From: Nocardioides sp.
Lineage (GTDB): Bacteria > Actinomycetota > Actinomycetes > Propionibacteriales > Nocardioidaceae
Direction: 5' to 3'
DNA length: 45,154 nt
NCBI RefSeq assembly: GCF_024509035.1
Contig: NZ_JANINT010000091.1
Location: 1 to 45,154, forward strand
The notes under the pieces are model-generated. The model saw nothing but the letters and a program-made list of their open reading frames with translations. It had not been told where the DNA came from and made no database searches. The translations under genes and the position numbers were made by a program. Below, piece by piece: positions 1 to 7,748 of this stretch. Each line of letters begins with the position of its first letter. Within the stretch, counting starts at the first letter, position 1.

Positions 1-51
1 CAGCGCCATCGGCTTCCCGATGTTGCCGAGGCCGACGAACCCGACCCTCAT
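1..51 (-). CDS. NAD-binding 3-hydroxyisobutyrate dehydrogenase-like protein (N-terminal fragment)
   Basis: Only the first 17 codons lie in the window; the rest runs off the left edge. They read MRVGFVGLGNIGKPMAL, the opening beta strand and GxGxxG dinucleotide-binding loop (GLGNIG, residues 8-13) of the 6-phosphogluconate / 3-hydroxyisobutyrate dehydrogenase superfamily. The ATG overlaps the TGA of the upstream SDR gene by 4 bp (ATGA), so it is probably translationally coupled and is the ninth gene of the CYP51 operon. M. tuberculosis has a dehydrogenase of this type (Rv0770) at the same place in its locus, from memory. The substrate cannot be inferred. Confidence 0.75.
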   Translation of the reverse strand, partial: MRVGFVGLGNIGKPMAL

Positions 52-779
52 GCGCGGAAGGTCTGTCCGCCGTCGACGGCGATGATCTGCCCGGTCACCC
101 ACGACGACTCCGGCGACAGCAGGAACAGACAGGCGCCGACCATGTCCTCGGGCTGTCCCATCCGCTTGAGCGCGAGACCCTTGACCAGCTCCTTCGCGGC
201 ATCGCCCGCCTGGGTGCGGGTCGCGGCGGTGTCGGTCGGGCCCGGCGCGATCGCGTTGACGCGGATCCCCATGCCGCCGAGCTCGTGCGCGAGCTGCTGG
301 GTCAGGCCGTTCACGCCGACCTTCGCCAGGCCGTAGAACCCGGAGTAGAGGTACGCCGCCGTGCTCGACTGGTTGACGATCGACCCACCGCCCCGGCGCT
401 GCATCACCGGGTAGACCGCGCGGGTCATCACCAGCGCGCCGTCCATGTTCACCGACATGAACCGGCGGTAGTAGTCCCAGTCGACGCTGATCAACAGGTC
501 GAAGGCCATGTCGCCGTAGATCGCGGCGTTGTTGACCAGCCCGTCGATCCCGCCGTACGCCGCCACGGTCGCCTCGACCAGGGCCGCCGCCGACTCGTGG
601 GAGGAGACGTCGGTGCGCACGAACAGCCCGCCGATGTCGGCGGCGACCTTCTCCCCGCCCTCGGCGTTGAGGTCGGCCACGACCACCGACGCCCCCTCGG
701 CCGCCAGTGCCCGCGCGTACGCCTCCCCGATGCCCTGCGCCGCGCCCGTCACGACGACGACCTTGTCCTGGAATCTCAT
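48..779 (-). CDS. SDR family NAD(P)-dependent oxidoreductase (Rv0769-like position)
   Basis: A classical short-chain dehydrogenase of 243 aa, normal for the family. Visible are the cofactor loop TGAAQGIG (11-18), the NNA motif (83-85), and the catalytic Ser139, Tyr149 and Lys153 (YGLAK), with the C-terminal VTGQIIAVDGG segment typical of FabG-like SDRs. The ATG has a good ribosome site (AGGAGG, 6 nt upstream). It follows the aldehyde dehydrogenase gene after 85 bp that contain a strong stem-loop, and overlaps the next gene by 4 bp. The cytosolic redox role is clear from the family. The substrate is unknown; the P450 context suggests oxidation of a hydroxylated lipid or steroid-like compound (inference). 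Confidence 0.9.
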   Translation of the reverse strand: MRFQDKVVVVTGAAQGIGEAYARALAAEGASVVVADLNAEGGEKVAADIGGLFVRTDVSSHESAAALVEATVAAYGGIDGLVNNAAIYGDMAFDLLISVDWDYYRRFMSVNMDGALVMTRAVYPVMQRRGGGSIVNQSSTAAYLYSGFYGLAKVGVNGLTQQLAHELGGMGIRVNAIAPGPTDTAATRTQAGDAAKELVKGLALKRMGQPEDMVGACLFLLSPESSWVTGQIIAVDGGQTFRA

Positions 780-797
780 CTCGGTCCTCCTGGGGTG

Positions 798-860
798 GCA
801 CGCACCTGACGCATCTGCTGCGTCCGGGGCGTGCGCACGACATCTACGTCAGGTGCGTGC
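798..860 (-). terminator. Intercistronic stem-loop between aldehyde dehydrogenase and SDR genes
   Basis: Perfect 14-bp inverted repeat, GCACGCACCTGACG at 798-811 and its complement at 847-860, with 35 nt between the arms. It occupies the only sizeable gap inside an operon whose other genes mostly overlap. There is no U-tract. It may be a partial terminator or mRNA-stabilising element that lowers expression of the last two genes. Confidence 0.55.
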
Positions 861-864
861 GTCC

Positions 865-2316
865 TCACGCGGGCTCGGCAACGGTCTTGGTCTCGAGGTA
901 CTCCTCGAACCCCGCGACGCCCATCTCCCGGCCGATGCCGGACTGCTTGTAGCCGCCGAACGGCGCGTCGGGGCTGAACCACACCCCGCCGTTGACGGCG
1001 ATCGTGCCGGTGCGGATCCGCGCCGCGACGGCCTTGGCACGCTGGAGCGACCCGGACTCCACCGACCCCGAGAGGCCGTACGCCGAGTCGTTGGCGATCC
1101 GCACCGCGTCGTCGTCGCCGTCGTGGGGGATCACCACGAGCACCGGCCCGAAGATCTCCTCCTGTGCCAGGCGGCTGGAGTTGTCGAGGCCGGCGACCAC
1201 CGTCGGCTCGACCCAGAAGCCGGGCTGGTCGATCACCCGGCCTCCGGTGGCGAACCTGCCGCCCTCCGCGACCGCCAGCCGCAGGTAGGACTCCACCCGG
1301 TCGCGCTGCGCCTGGGAGATCACCGGTCCGCAGATCGCTCCCGGGTCGGCGGGGTCCTTGGCGCCGATCGACTCCATGGTGGCGGCCGCGACCTGCACGG
1401 CCTCGTCGTACCTATCCCGCGGCACCACCAACCGCGTGGTGATCGCACAGCCCTGACCGGCGTGGATGCAGGCGGTGAAGGCGGTCGCTCCGGCCGCGGC
1501 GGCGACGTCCGCGTCGTCGAGGACGATCGCGGCCGACTTGCCGCCGAGCTCGAGGAAGACCTTCTTCAGCGTCGGTGCCGCGGCGGCCATGATCGCCCGG
1601 CCGGTGGCGGTGGAGCCGGTGAACGAGACCATGTCCACGCGCGGGTCGGTGGTCAGCAGCGCCGCGACCTCGTTGGAGGCCGGGGTGACGACGTTGAAGA
1701 CGCCCGGCGGGATGTCGGTGTGCTCGGCGACCAGCCGGCCGAGCTCGCACGCCACCCAGGGCGTGTCCGGCGCGGGCTTGAGCACGACGGTGCAGCCGGC
1801 CGCGAGCGCGGGCCCGACCTTGGCGAGGTTGATCTGGGTGGGCACGTTCCAAGGCGAGATCGCCGCGACCACGCCGACCGGCTCGCGGCGCACGGTCCGG
1901 CGGCTCGCGATCCCCATCGGGTGCGCGACGCCGAGGTCGGTCTCGAACTCGTAGGCCTCGAGCAGGTCGGTGACCCAGCGCAGGCCGTCGACCGGCACGT
2001 CGAAGCCGGCCGCACCCATCATGAAACCTGGCATGCCGACCTCGGCGGTCGTCAGCGCCTTGAACGGCTCGGCGTGCTCGAGCAGCGCGGCGTGCAGCTG
2101 GCGCAGGCAGCGCACGCGCCGCTCGACGTCCGTCGACCAGTCGGTGTCGTCGAAGGCACGACGGGCCGCCGCGATGGCGGCGTCGACGTCGGCCGCCGTG
2201 CCGTCGGGGGCGACGCCGATCTCCTGCCCCGTGGCGGGACTCAGGATCGGGTACGTCGCGGCGGCACCCACCAGCTTGCCGTCGATCAGCTGCTGGGCTG
2301 GAGGCGGAAGCGTCAC
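865..2316 (-). CDS. Aldehyde dehydrogenase family protein (AldA-like)
   Basis: NAD(P)-dependent aldehyde dehydrogenase of 483 aa, full length for the superfamily; it oxidises an aldehyde to the acid in the cytosol. Seen in order: PWN (155-157) with the oxyanion Asn, the coenzyme loop SFTGSTATG (231-239), general base Glu256 in LELGGKS, nucleophile Cys290 in GQGC, and EEIFGPV (386-391). I chose the GTG at 2316 because it overlaps the upstream TGA as GTGA, the usual junction in this operon, and begins just ahead of the conserved N-terminus; a longer upstream start would run through the end of the NTF2-like gene. By position it matches aldA (Rv0768) of the mycobacterial CYP51 locus. The substrate is unknown. 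Confidence 0.93.
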   Translation of the reverse strand: MTLPPPAQQLIDGKLVGAAATYPILSPATGQEIGVAPDGTAADVDAAIAAARRAFDDTDWSTDVERRVRCLRQLHAALLEHAEPFKALTTAEVGMPGFMMGAAGFDVPVDGLRWVTDLLEAYEFETDLGVAHPMGIASRRTVRREPVGVVAAISPWNVPTQINLAKVGPALAAGCTVVLKPAPDTPWVACELGRLVAEHTDIPPGVFNVVTPASNEVAALLTTDPRVDMVSFTGSTATGRAIMAAAAPTLKKVFLELGGKSAAIVLDDADVAAAAGATAFTACIHAGQGCAITTRLVVPRDRYDEAVQVAAATMESIGAKDPADPGAICGPVISQAQRDRVESYLRLAVAEGGRFATGGRVIDQPGFWVEPTVVAGLDNSSRLAQEEIFGPVLVVIPHDGDDDAVRIANDSAYGLSGSVESGSLQRAKAVAARIRTGTIAVNGGVWFSPDAPFGGYKQSGIGREMGVAGFEEYLETKTVAEPA

Positions 2317-2933
2317 GGCGTCGACTCCTGTGTGACGCTCTGCTGGGTGATGTGGTCGCCCGCCTCGACCGGCGGGGGCCACACGGTCGACGGGAGGTCC
2401 TCGGGGCGGTAGTGGCCGGGCACCTCGAGGCCGAAGACCTGCAGCCGTTTCATCAACGTGTCGGGCGCCTTGCCGGACTTCACGACCCGGCCCATCGTGT
2501 GCGCCATCGCGCCGAAGTCGAACCAGTCGCGCTGCCAGGCGAACTTCAGGTCGCCGTCGGCCTGGCGCTCCACGCCGAACCAGCTGCCGCCGAGCCCCGG
2601 GACCTCGAACTCCCGGCCGGTCTCGTCGTCGACGATCCCGGCCCGCTGCTTCCAGAAGCCCACGACCATCGCGTTCTTCTCGTCGATCACCGTGGCCATG
2701 TAGTCGTAGTGCCAGCCGTCGAAGCCGTCCATCTCGATGCCGATCGCCCAGTCGCGGATCTGCTCGCGGCCCACGGCCATGAAGTGCTCCTCGGGCGTCA
2801 GCATCCAGCCGTACGTCGCGTCCTCGGCGTACCAGTCCGCCATCACCCGCCAGTCTCCGGAGCGCTCGGCCTGCCGGTTGACGTCGAGCCAGGTCTGCCA
2901 GAAGTCCTCGATCTCGGCTCTGCTGAGACTCAC
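2313..2933 (-). CDS. Nuclear transport factor 2 / SnoaL-like protein of the CYP51 operon
   Basis: A 206-aa protein of the NTF2-like cone fold, longer than the typical 130-150 aa because of an extended C-terminus. It resembles the product of 8329-8823 (SGDWxxxAD...ATY near the N-terminus, then GREQIRDW against GREAIREW), so the two are probably paralogues. The GTG start overlaps the ferredoxin stop (GTGA) and the stop overlaps the aldehyde dehydrogenase start, so it is tightly built into the operon. Family members bind hydrophobic small molecules or act as isomerases, hydratases or cyclases. A role on the P450 product is inference; no catalytic residues can be assigned. Confidence 0.82.
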   Translation of the reverse strand: MSLSRAEIEDFWQTWLDVNRQAERSGDWRVMADWYAEDATYGWMLTPEEHFMAVGREQIRDWAIGIEMDGFDGWHYDYMATVIDEKNAMVVGFWKQRAGIVDDETGREFEVPGLGGSWFGVERQADGDLKFAWQRDWFDFGAMAHTMGRVVKSGKAPDTLMKRLQVFGLEVPGHYRPEDLPSTVWPPPVEAGDHITQQSVTQESTP

Positions 2934-3136
2934 TGTTCCTCCTCGATGGCCAGCGCCATGGCTGGGCAGTACTTCACGGCCGACTCGACGCCGATCCGCA
3001 GCGACTCGTCGGGGTGCTGCTGCAACACGGTCACCACGTCGGCGTCCGTGTCGAACCCGAACACCTCCGGCGCCTCGCCCTGGCACATCTGGTGCCCCTG
3101 GCAAAGGTCGGTGTCGGCGACCACCCGGAAGCTCAT
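2930..3136 (-). CDS. Ferredoxin, P450 electron donor (Rv0763c-like)
   Basis: A 68-aa acidic ferredoxin. Cysteines 12 and 18 (LCQGHQMC) and Cys57 (KYCP) match the actinobacterial [3Fe-4S] ferredoxins that sit beside P450 genes; only three ligand cysteines are visible, which favours a 3Fe-4S cluster. It lies directly downstream of CYP51, as in M. tuberculosis where the equivalent protein supports CYP51 activity. The ATG at 3136 has a GGAG sequence about 7 nt upstream. The stop overlaps the next gene by 4 bp. No ferredoxin reductase gene is in the window, so the reductase must be encoded elsewhere. Confidence 0.92.
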   Translation of the reverse strand: MSFRVVADTDLCQGHQMCQGEAPEVFGFDTDADVVTVLQQHPDESLRIGVESAVKYCPAMALAIEEEQ

Positions 3137-3184
3137 TGGTCCGCTCCGCCGCCGTAGGTCGAGCAGCGAGCCCTGGCGAGCGTC

Positions 3185-3234
3185 GTCGAGACCCCCGCAG
3201 CCTGCGCGCCTGCCTTGGGTGCGGGGGTCTCGAC
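3185..3234. repeat. Intergenic inverted repeat (REP-like) between CYP51 and ferredoxin
   Basis: A perfect 15-bp inverted repeat, GTCGAGACCCCCGCA at 3185-3199 and its complement at 3220-3234, with a 20-nt loop, followed by CAAGCTCGACCACC. It separates two genes expected to be co-transcribed. The words GTCGAGAC and AAGCTCGACCACC look like the dispersed intergenic palindromes I associate with Nocardioides genomes; that link is from memory. Only one copy is seen here. Confidence 0.5.
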
Positions 3235-3257
3235 AAGCTCGACCACCGGCGCCCGCC

Positions 3258-4598
3258 TCATCGCTGCCGCCGGCGGTAGCGGACGCGGCAGGGCTGCTCG
3301 AGCTGGATGACCATCTTGGAGACGTCGTCGCGGTAGGTCTCCGACGGCTGCGCCATCTCGAACTCGTAGTCGCGCAGGATCACCGAGAAGATCGCCTTCA
3401 TCTGCATCATCGCGAAGGCGTTGCCGACACAGCGGTGCTTGCCGGCTCCGAACGGGATCCAGGTCCAGCGGTTCTGGAGGTCCTCCTGGCGCGGGTCGAC
3501 GTAGCGCCCGGGGTCGAAGGCGTCCGGGTCGGGGAAGTCCGCGGCCATCCGGTTCGAGACCCGGGGCGAGGCGGCGACGACAGTGCCGACAGGGATGGCA
3601 TGGCCGGCCAGCTCGATCTCCTCGGCCACGACCCGCATCAGGATGATCAGCGGTGGGTGGAGTCGCAGCGTCTCCTTGAGCGCCGCCTCCAAGCGCGGGA
3701 TCGAGCGCAGCGCCTGGAAGGACACCTCCGAGCCGTCGGCGTACAGGTCGTCGAGCTCGGCGACGATGTCCCTCATCACCGACGGGTGCCGCATCAGCTC
3801 GATCAGCGCCCACGACGCCGTGCCGGACGAGGTGTGGTGACCGGCGAACATCATCGAGATGAAGATGCCGGTGATGTAGTCGGCCGTCATGTCGATCGAG
3901 ATCAGGACGTCGAGGAGGTCGCGCTCCTCGCGCGGCACCGTGCCACGAGCAACCCGGCGGTCGATGATCGCCTGCACCAGCGCGACCAGCTCCTCGCGCG
4001 CGGCGTCGCGGCGGCGGAAGGACTCGATGTCCATGTAGGGATCGACGTACGCCAGCGCATCGGTGCCGCGCTCGAGCTCGTGGTAGAGCGCGGCGAAGCG
4101 GCCGTCGAGCTCCTCGCGGAACGGCTTGCCGATCAGGCACGCCGAGGTGGTGTAGATCGTCAGCTCGGCGAACCAGTCGAGCAGGTCGATCTCCCCCTCG
4201 TCGCCCCACGCCGCGACCATCCGGTTGACCTCGGCCTCGATGGTCGCGGCATGCCCGCGCATCATGTCGCCGCGCAGGGCCTGGTTCTTCAGCATCTGCT
4301 GGCGCTCCTCGGGCGAGGCGTCGAAGACGACGCCCTTGCCGAAGATCGGCGTCATGAACGGGTACGCCGCGGCCTGGTCGAGCGTCGAGTCCGGCGCGCG
4401 GAAGAACTGCTCCTGGGCCTGGGCACCGAAGACGAGCACCACGTCCTTGTCGGCCAGCCGGAACCGGCCGATGTCCCCGCACTCGTCGTGCACGCGCTGG
4501 AACAGCCCGATCGGGTCGACCCGCATCTCGGCGAGATGGCCCCACTCATCGGCAGGGCCGTCGTCGGAGGCGGCGTAGGAGACTTCCTGGATCGTCAC
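3258..4598 (-). CDS. cyp51: Cytochrome P450 CYP51 (sterol 14-alpha-demethylase family)
   Basis: A 446-aa P450 resembling M. tuberculosis CYP51 along its whole length. Diagnostic features are the CYP51 B'-helix motif YPFMTPIFGKGVVFDAS (79-95), the I-helix FAGHHTSSGT (251-260) with the His-Thr-Ser of CYP51s instead of the usual acid-Thr, ExxR at KETLR (308-312), and the haem loop FGAGKHRCVG (383-392) with ligand Cys390. It is soluble, with no N-terminal membrane anchor. The GTG start overlaps the stop of the upstream SDR (GTGA); the reading frame stays open far upstream only because of GC bias. The family removes the sterol 14-alpha-methyl group in three oxidations. No sterol-synthesis genes are in the window, so the native substrate is uncertain. 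Confidence 0.96.
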   Translation of the reverse strand: MTIQEVSYAASDDGPADEWGHLAEMRVDPIGLFQRVHDECGDIGRFRLADKDVVLVFGAQAQEQFFRAPDSTLDQAAAYPFMTPIFGKGVVFDASPEERQQMLKNQALRGDMMRGHAATIEAEVNRMVAAWGDEGEIDLLDWFAELTIYTTSACLIGKPFREELDGRFAALYHELERGTDALAYVDPYMDIESFRRRDAAREELVALVQAIIDRRVARGTVPREERDLLDVLISIDMTADYITGIFISMMFAGHHTSSGTASWALIELMRHPSVMRDIVAELDDLYADGSEVSFQALRSIPRLEAALKETLRLHPPLIILMRVVAEEIELAGHAIPVGTVVAASPRVSNRMAADFPDPDAFDPGRYVDPRQEDLQNRWTWIPFGAGKHRCVGNAFAMMQMKAIFSVILRDYEFEMAQPSETYRDDVSKMVIQLEQPCRVRYRRRQR

Positions 4599-5380
4599 GC
4601 GTCCTCCACATCGCTCAGGGGAGCCTCGGGGTTGACCTCGATCAGGCTCAGGTGCACGCCGCGCGGGGCACTGACGACGGTCGTGATCGCGTCGGCGATC
4701 GCCGCCGGCTTGAGGAAGTGGGGGTGCCGGGCCTGCCCGAACCGCACCCACTGGTTGAGCACGAACGCCGCCTCGTCGACGTCCCAGTCCGTGCCCATCT
4801 CGCTCCACGTCGGCCCGGGGCGCACGATCGAGGCGCGCACGCCGGTGCCCTCGAGCTCCATCTGCAGCGCGTGCGCCATGCCCTCGAGGCCCCACTTGCC
4901 GGCGGCGTACGACGACATGAACGGCCGCGCCCGCACCGCCACGTCCGAGGAGACGAAGACGACGTCGCCGCGCCGGCGCTCGACCATGCCGGGCACGAAC
5001 GCGCGCACCAGCCGGTGGGCGCCGACGATGTTGAGGTCGAGCTCCTGGCCGAACCGGTCGGTGTCGACCTCGTGGATCGTGCCGGGCGCCACGGCTCCGG
5101 CGTTGGAGACCACGACCTCGATCTCTCCCAGGTCGGCGGTCACCGTGGCGGCGAACTCCGCGACGGAGGCGTCGTCGGTGAGGTCGAGCGTGTGCGCGAC
5201 CGCCTCTCCCCCGGCCTCGCGGACCTGCGCGGCGACGTCCTCGCACCTCTCGGTACGACGGGCGCCGAGCGCGACCGGGAAGCCCGCCGCCGCGAGCGCC
5301 AGGGCGGTCGCCGCACCGATGCCCGACGAGGCGCCCGTGACGACGGTGGGCCGTCGCGACGGCTGCTCGTACTTGCTCAC
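4595..5380 (-). CDS. SDR family oxidoreductase (Rv0765c-like)
   Basis: Short-chain dehydrogenase, 261 aa: TGASSGIG (15-22), SNAG (92-95), and catalytic Ser145, Tyr158 and Lys162 (YAAGK). It starts with a GTG directly after the TAG of the CYP123-like gene and overlaps CYP51 by 4 bp, so the two P450s and this SDR are one transcription unit. An SDR between these same two P450s is also the mycobacterial arrangement as I recall it. The likely role is oxidoreduction at a carbon attacked by one of the P450s; this is inferred from context. Confidence 0.92.
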   Translation of the reverse strand: MSKYEQPSRRPTVVTGASSGIGAATALALAAAGFPVALGARRTERCEDVAAQVREAGGEAVAHTLDLTDDASVAEFAATVTADLGEIEVVVSNAGAVAPGTIHEVDTDRFGQELDLNIVGAHRLVRAFVPGMVERRRGDVVFVSSDVAVRARPFMSSYAAGKWGLEGMAHALQMELEGTGVRASIVRPGPTWSEMGTDWDVDEAAFVLNQWVRFGQARHPHFLKPAAIADAITTVVSAPRGVHLSLIEVNPEAPLSDVEDA

Positions 5381-6598
5381 CTAGCGCACCTCCACCGTCA
5401 TCGGCACCATCGCGAAGCCGCGGACGTTGACCGAGTGCACCCGCCGGCAGGCGTCGTGGTCGACCTCGATCGACCGGGCCCGCTCCACCAGCGCGGTGAG
5501 CGCGACCCGCGCCTCGAGGCGGGCCAGGTTGGCGCCGAGGCAGTAGTGCCGCCCGCCCCCGAACGACAGGATCGGCGCGAGCTCGTCCGCGCTGCGGGTG
5601 ATGTCGAACTCGTCGGGCCGCTCGAACACCGACGCGTCGCGGTTGGCGGAGCCCAGGCAGAGCAGCAGCTTGGAGCCCTGCGGGGCGACCCGGCCGTGCA
5701 GCTCGACGTCGCGCAGCAGGTAGCGGGCCAGCAGCTGGCTGGAGGTGTCGTAGCGCAGCGTCTCCTCGACCCACAGCGCGACGCGGCCCGAATCGCCCCC
5801 ACCACCGAACACCAGGTCGTGCTGCGCCGGACGGCGCGTGAGGTGGTGGACCGCGTGGCCCAGGAGCTTGGTCGTGGTCTCGTTGCCCGCGACGACCATG
5901 AGGAAGAGGAAGGCGATCACGTCGTCGTCGTCCAGCCGCTCGCCGTCGATCTCGGCCTGGATGAGCGCACTGGTGAGGTCGTCGGTGGGACGGCGCCGCC
6001 GCTGGGCGACCATCTCGATGAAGTAGGAGACCATCCACAGCGAGGCCTCGGCACCGGCGGGCGGAACGTCGTAGACGCCGTCCTCGCGGTGGACGACGAT
6101 GTCGGCCTGCCGGCGGACCTCGGCCCGGTCCTCCTCCGGCACGCCCATCAGCTCGGAGATGACGTCCATGGGCAGCTTGCCGGCGAAGTCGGCGATCCAG
6201 TCGAAGCTCCCCTTCGCGAGGCACTCGCCCAGATAGCGGTCGGTGAGCTCCTGGATGCGCGGCAGCAGGTCGTGGACCCGGCGCGGGGTGAACCCACGCG
6301 ACACCAGCGAGCGCAGCCGCTTCTGACGCGGCGGGTCCATGCCGAGGATCGACATCACCTTGTAGGCGTACGGCCCCCAGGCCGACTTCTCGATCGCGAC
6401 ACCGTGGGAGTTGGAGTACGTGCCCTCGGTCCGCAGGGCGTCGGCGATGTCGGCGTGCCGGGTCAGCGCCCAGAGGTCGAGCTCGGGGTTGTGGTGCAGC
6501 GGCTCGTGCTCACGCAGCCAGGCGTACGTCGGGTAGGGGTCGTCCTGGAACCCGTAGTCGTACGGGTCGAGCACGACCGCTTCGCGGACGGCGGTCAT
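5381..6598 (-). CDS. Cytochrome P450, CYP123-like
   Basis: A 405-aa soluble bacterial class I P450. Seen: I-helix VVAGNETTTK (235-244), ExxR in EETLRY (278-283), and haem loop FGGGRHYCLGAN (346-357) with Cys353. The ATG overlaps the TetR stop (ATGA), so it is the first enzyme gene after the regulator. Its place directly upstream of the SDR-CYP51-ferredoxin set corresponds to cyp123 (Rv0766c) in M. tuberculosis; a CYP123 family label needs a sequence comparison. It probably draws electrons from the ferredoxin at 2930-3136. The substrate is unknown. Confidence 0.9.
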   Translation of the reverse strand: MTAVREAVVLDPYDYGFQDDPYPTYAWLREHEPLHHNPELDLWALTRHADIADALRTEGTYSNSHGVAIEKSAWGPYAYKVMSILGMDPPRQKRLRSLVSRGFTPRRVHDLLPRIQELTDRYLGECLAKGSFDWIADFAGKLPMDVISELMGVPEEDRAEVRRQADIVVHREDGVYDVPPAGAEASLWMVSYFIEMVAQRRRRPTDDLTSALIQAEIDGERLDDDDVIAFLFLMVVAGNETTTKLLGHAVHHLTRRPAQHDLVFGGGGDSGRVALWVEETLRYDTSSQLLARYLLRDVELHGRVAPQGSKLLLCLGSANRDASVFERPDEFDITRSADELAPILSFGGGRHYCLGANLARLEARVALTALVERARSIEVDHDACRRVHSVNVRGFAMVPMTVEVR

Positions 6599-7125
6599 CG
6601 GCTGCCCCTCATGATCACGGCGACCACCACGTCGAGGCGGTCGGCCATCTCGGCGTACGTCATCAGGCCCATGCCCGCCTGGAGCAGGGCCCCGGAGAAC
6701 GCCAGCGTCAGCGCCTCGACGGCCTCGGCGCCCGCGTCCCCGGCGGCCACCTCGAACCTGCGCACCAGCTCGGCCCCGATCCGCAGGCGCAGCTCCTCGA
6801 CCTCGGGGTCGTGCGAGAGCAGCGCCGGTGTGACCGCAGCGGCCAGCTCGGGCGCGGCCGCGAGCCGCTCCCCCAGCCGCCGGGTCACCCACTGCACCCG
6901 GGCCACCGGGTCGACCCCGTCCGGCCGCACGTCGGCGTCCTCGAGGAGGAACCGCCAGAACAGCTCGGCGTAGAGCCGGTTCTTCGAGGCCAGGTAGGTG
7001 TACGCCGTGGCGGGCGAGAGCCCGGCACGCTGGGCGACCGTGCGGATCGTCAGGGTCTCCGCGCCGACGGCCCGCAGCTCGTCGAGGCCGGCCTCCAGGA
7101 GGCGTTCGGCGGTGGTGCTGGACAC
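6595..7125 (-). CDS. TetR family transcriptional regulator of the CYP51 operon
   Basis: A 176-aa protein with an N-terminal TetR helix-turn-helix (TIRTVAQRAGLSPATAYTYL, about residues 25-44) and a divergent helical ligand domain. The GTG start is preceded by TAGGTT 6 nt upstream, so the transcript is probably leaderless. The stop overlaps the first P450 gene (ATGA), so regulator and enzymes are co-transcribed. A 14-bp palindrome (7136-7149) overlaps this promoter, and a near-identical one lies at 8293-8306, which suggests autorepression and control of the second site. The ligand may be the P450 substrate or product (inference). Mycobacteria have a regulator gene at the equivalent place (Rv0767c, from memory). 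Confidence 0.88.
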   Translation of the reverse strand: MSSTTAERLLEAGLDELRAVGAETLTIRTVAQRAGLSPATAYTYLASKNRLYAELFWRFLLEDADVRPDGVDPVARVQWVTRRLGERLAAAPELAAAVTPALLSHDPEVEELRLRIGAELVRRFEVAAGDAGAEAVEALTLAFSGALLQAGMGLMTYAEMADRLDVVVAVIMRGSR

Positions 7126-7131
7126 CTGTCC

Positions 7132-7137
7132 AACCTA
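7132..7137 (-). promoter_or_regulatory. -10 element of the leaderless TetR/CYP51 operon promoter
   Basis: TAGGTT on the minus strand fits the actinobacterial TANNNT -10 and is followed by 6 nt and the GTG at 7125. This predicts transcription starting at or next to the start codon. The first two bases of the box lie within the palindromic operator. Confidence 0.6.
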
Positions 7138-7149
7138 GAACGTGTTCCA
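7136..7149. promoter_or_regulatory. Candidate TetR-family operator, site 1
   Basis: TAGAACGTGTTCCA contains AGAAC-N2-GTTC dyad symmetry and overlaps the -10 of the TetR promoter. The only close match I see elsewhere in the window is site 2 (8293-8306), which differs at one base. The pattern TNNAACNNGTTNNA also equals the published mycobacterial KstR consensus as I recall it, so either the local TetR or a KstR homologue could bind. Confidence 0.6.
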
Positions 7150-7223
7150 CCTGGCTGGCAAGAGAGGTCCCCCGGATCTGACAACCTCGAGGGGAGCGCC
7201 GGAGTTCTTCCCGGTGTGACTGA

Positions 7224-7748
7224 ATGGAGCACGACGTGATCCCCCCGGCCGAGAAACGGGCCTTCGAGAGGTTCGTCGCCGAGTCCTCGGACCGGCTCGT
7301 GCGCACGGCGTACCTGCTGTGCGGCGACCGCGGCCATGCCGAGGACCTGGTGCAGACCGCCCTGCTGCGCACGGCGCGCCGGTGGGGCCGGGCCCGGCGA
7401 CAGCCGGAGGCGTACGCCCGCCGTGTCGTCGTCAACCTCGCCAAGGACCGGTGGCGCGACCTCGCGCGTCGGCCGAACGAGACGGCGATGGGCGACACCG
7501 AGGTCGCGATCACCGTCAGCGACGGGATCGCCGACCGCGACCAGCTGCTCCGGGCCGCCCGCGCGCTGCCCGAGGGACAGCGTGCCGTGCTCGTGCTGCG
7601 CTACTTCGACGACCTGTCGATCGAGGACACCGCCCGGGCGCTGGGATGCACGACCGGCTCCGTGAAGTCACAGACCGCGCGCGCCCTGAGCCGACTCCGG
7701 GCCGCACTGACACCCGAGATGGAGAACGCCGATGCTGACCGACGATGA
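7224..7748 (+). CDS. ECF sigma factor, SigE-like family
   Basis: An ECF RNA polymerase sigma factor of up to 174 aa. Region 2 is at the N-terminus (RLVRTAYLLCGDRGHAEDLVQ, then AYARRVVVNLAKDRWR) and region 4 at the C-terminus (LPEGQRAVLVLRYFDDLSIEDTA, then the GSVKSQTARALSRLR recognition helix). The ATG at 7224 has no ribosome site; the in-frame GTG at 7236 has GGAG 6 nt upstream and may be the true start (170 aa). It overlaps the downstream membrane-protein gene by 17 bp, the usual arrangement for a sigma factor and its membrane partner. The inducing signal is unknown. Confidence 0.87.
   Translation: MEHDVIPPAEKRAFERFVAESSDRLVRTAYLLCGDRGHAEDLVQTALLRTARRWGRARRQPEAYARRVVVNLAKDRWRDLARRPNETAMGDTEVAITVSDGIADRDQLLRAARALPEGQRAVLVLRYFDDLSIEDTARALGCTTGSVKSQTARALSRLRAALTPEMENADADRR

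Noticed and set aside
2352..5384. Very long plus-strand frames opposite the P450 operon, and similar ones at 4652-6973, 22948-25680 and 40286-43618
   Set aside because: Their residues are the Arg/His/Asp/Val-rich pattern of antisense reading of GC-rich genes and overlap confidently identified genes throughout.
3258..6224. A 988-codon open frame on the minus strand covering CYP51 and upstream DNA
   Set aside because: Only the CYP51 part (to 4598) has coding similarity; the rest is out of frame with the SDR and second P450, and is open only because of GC bias.
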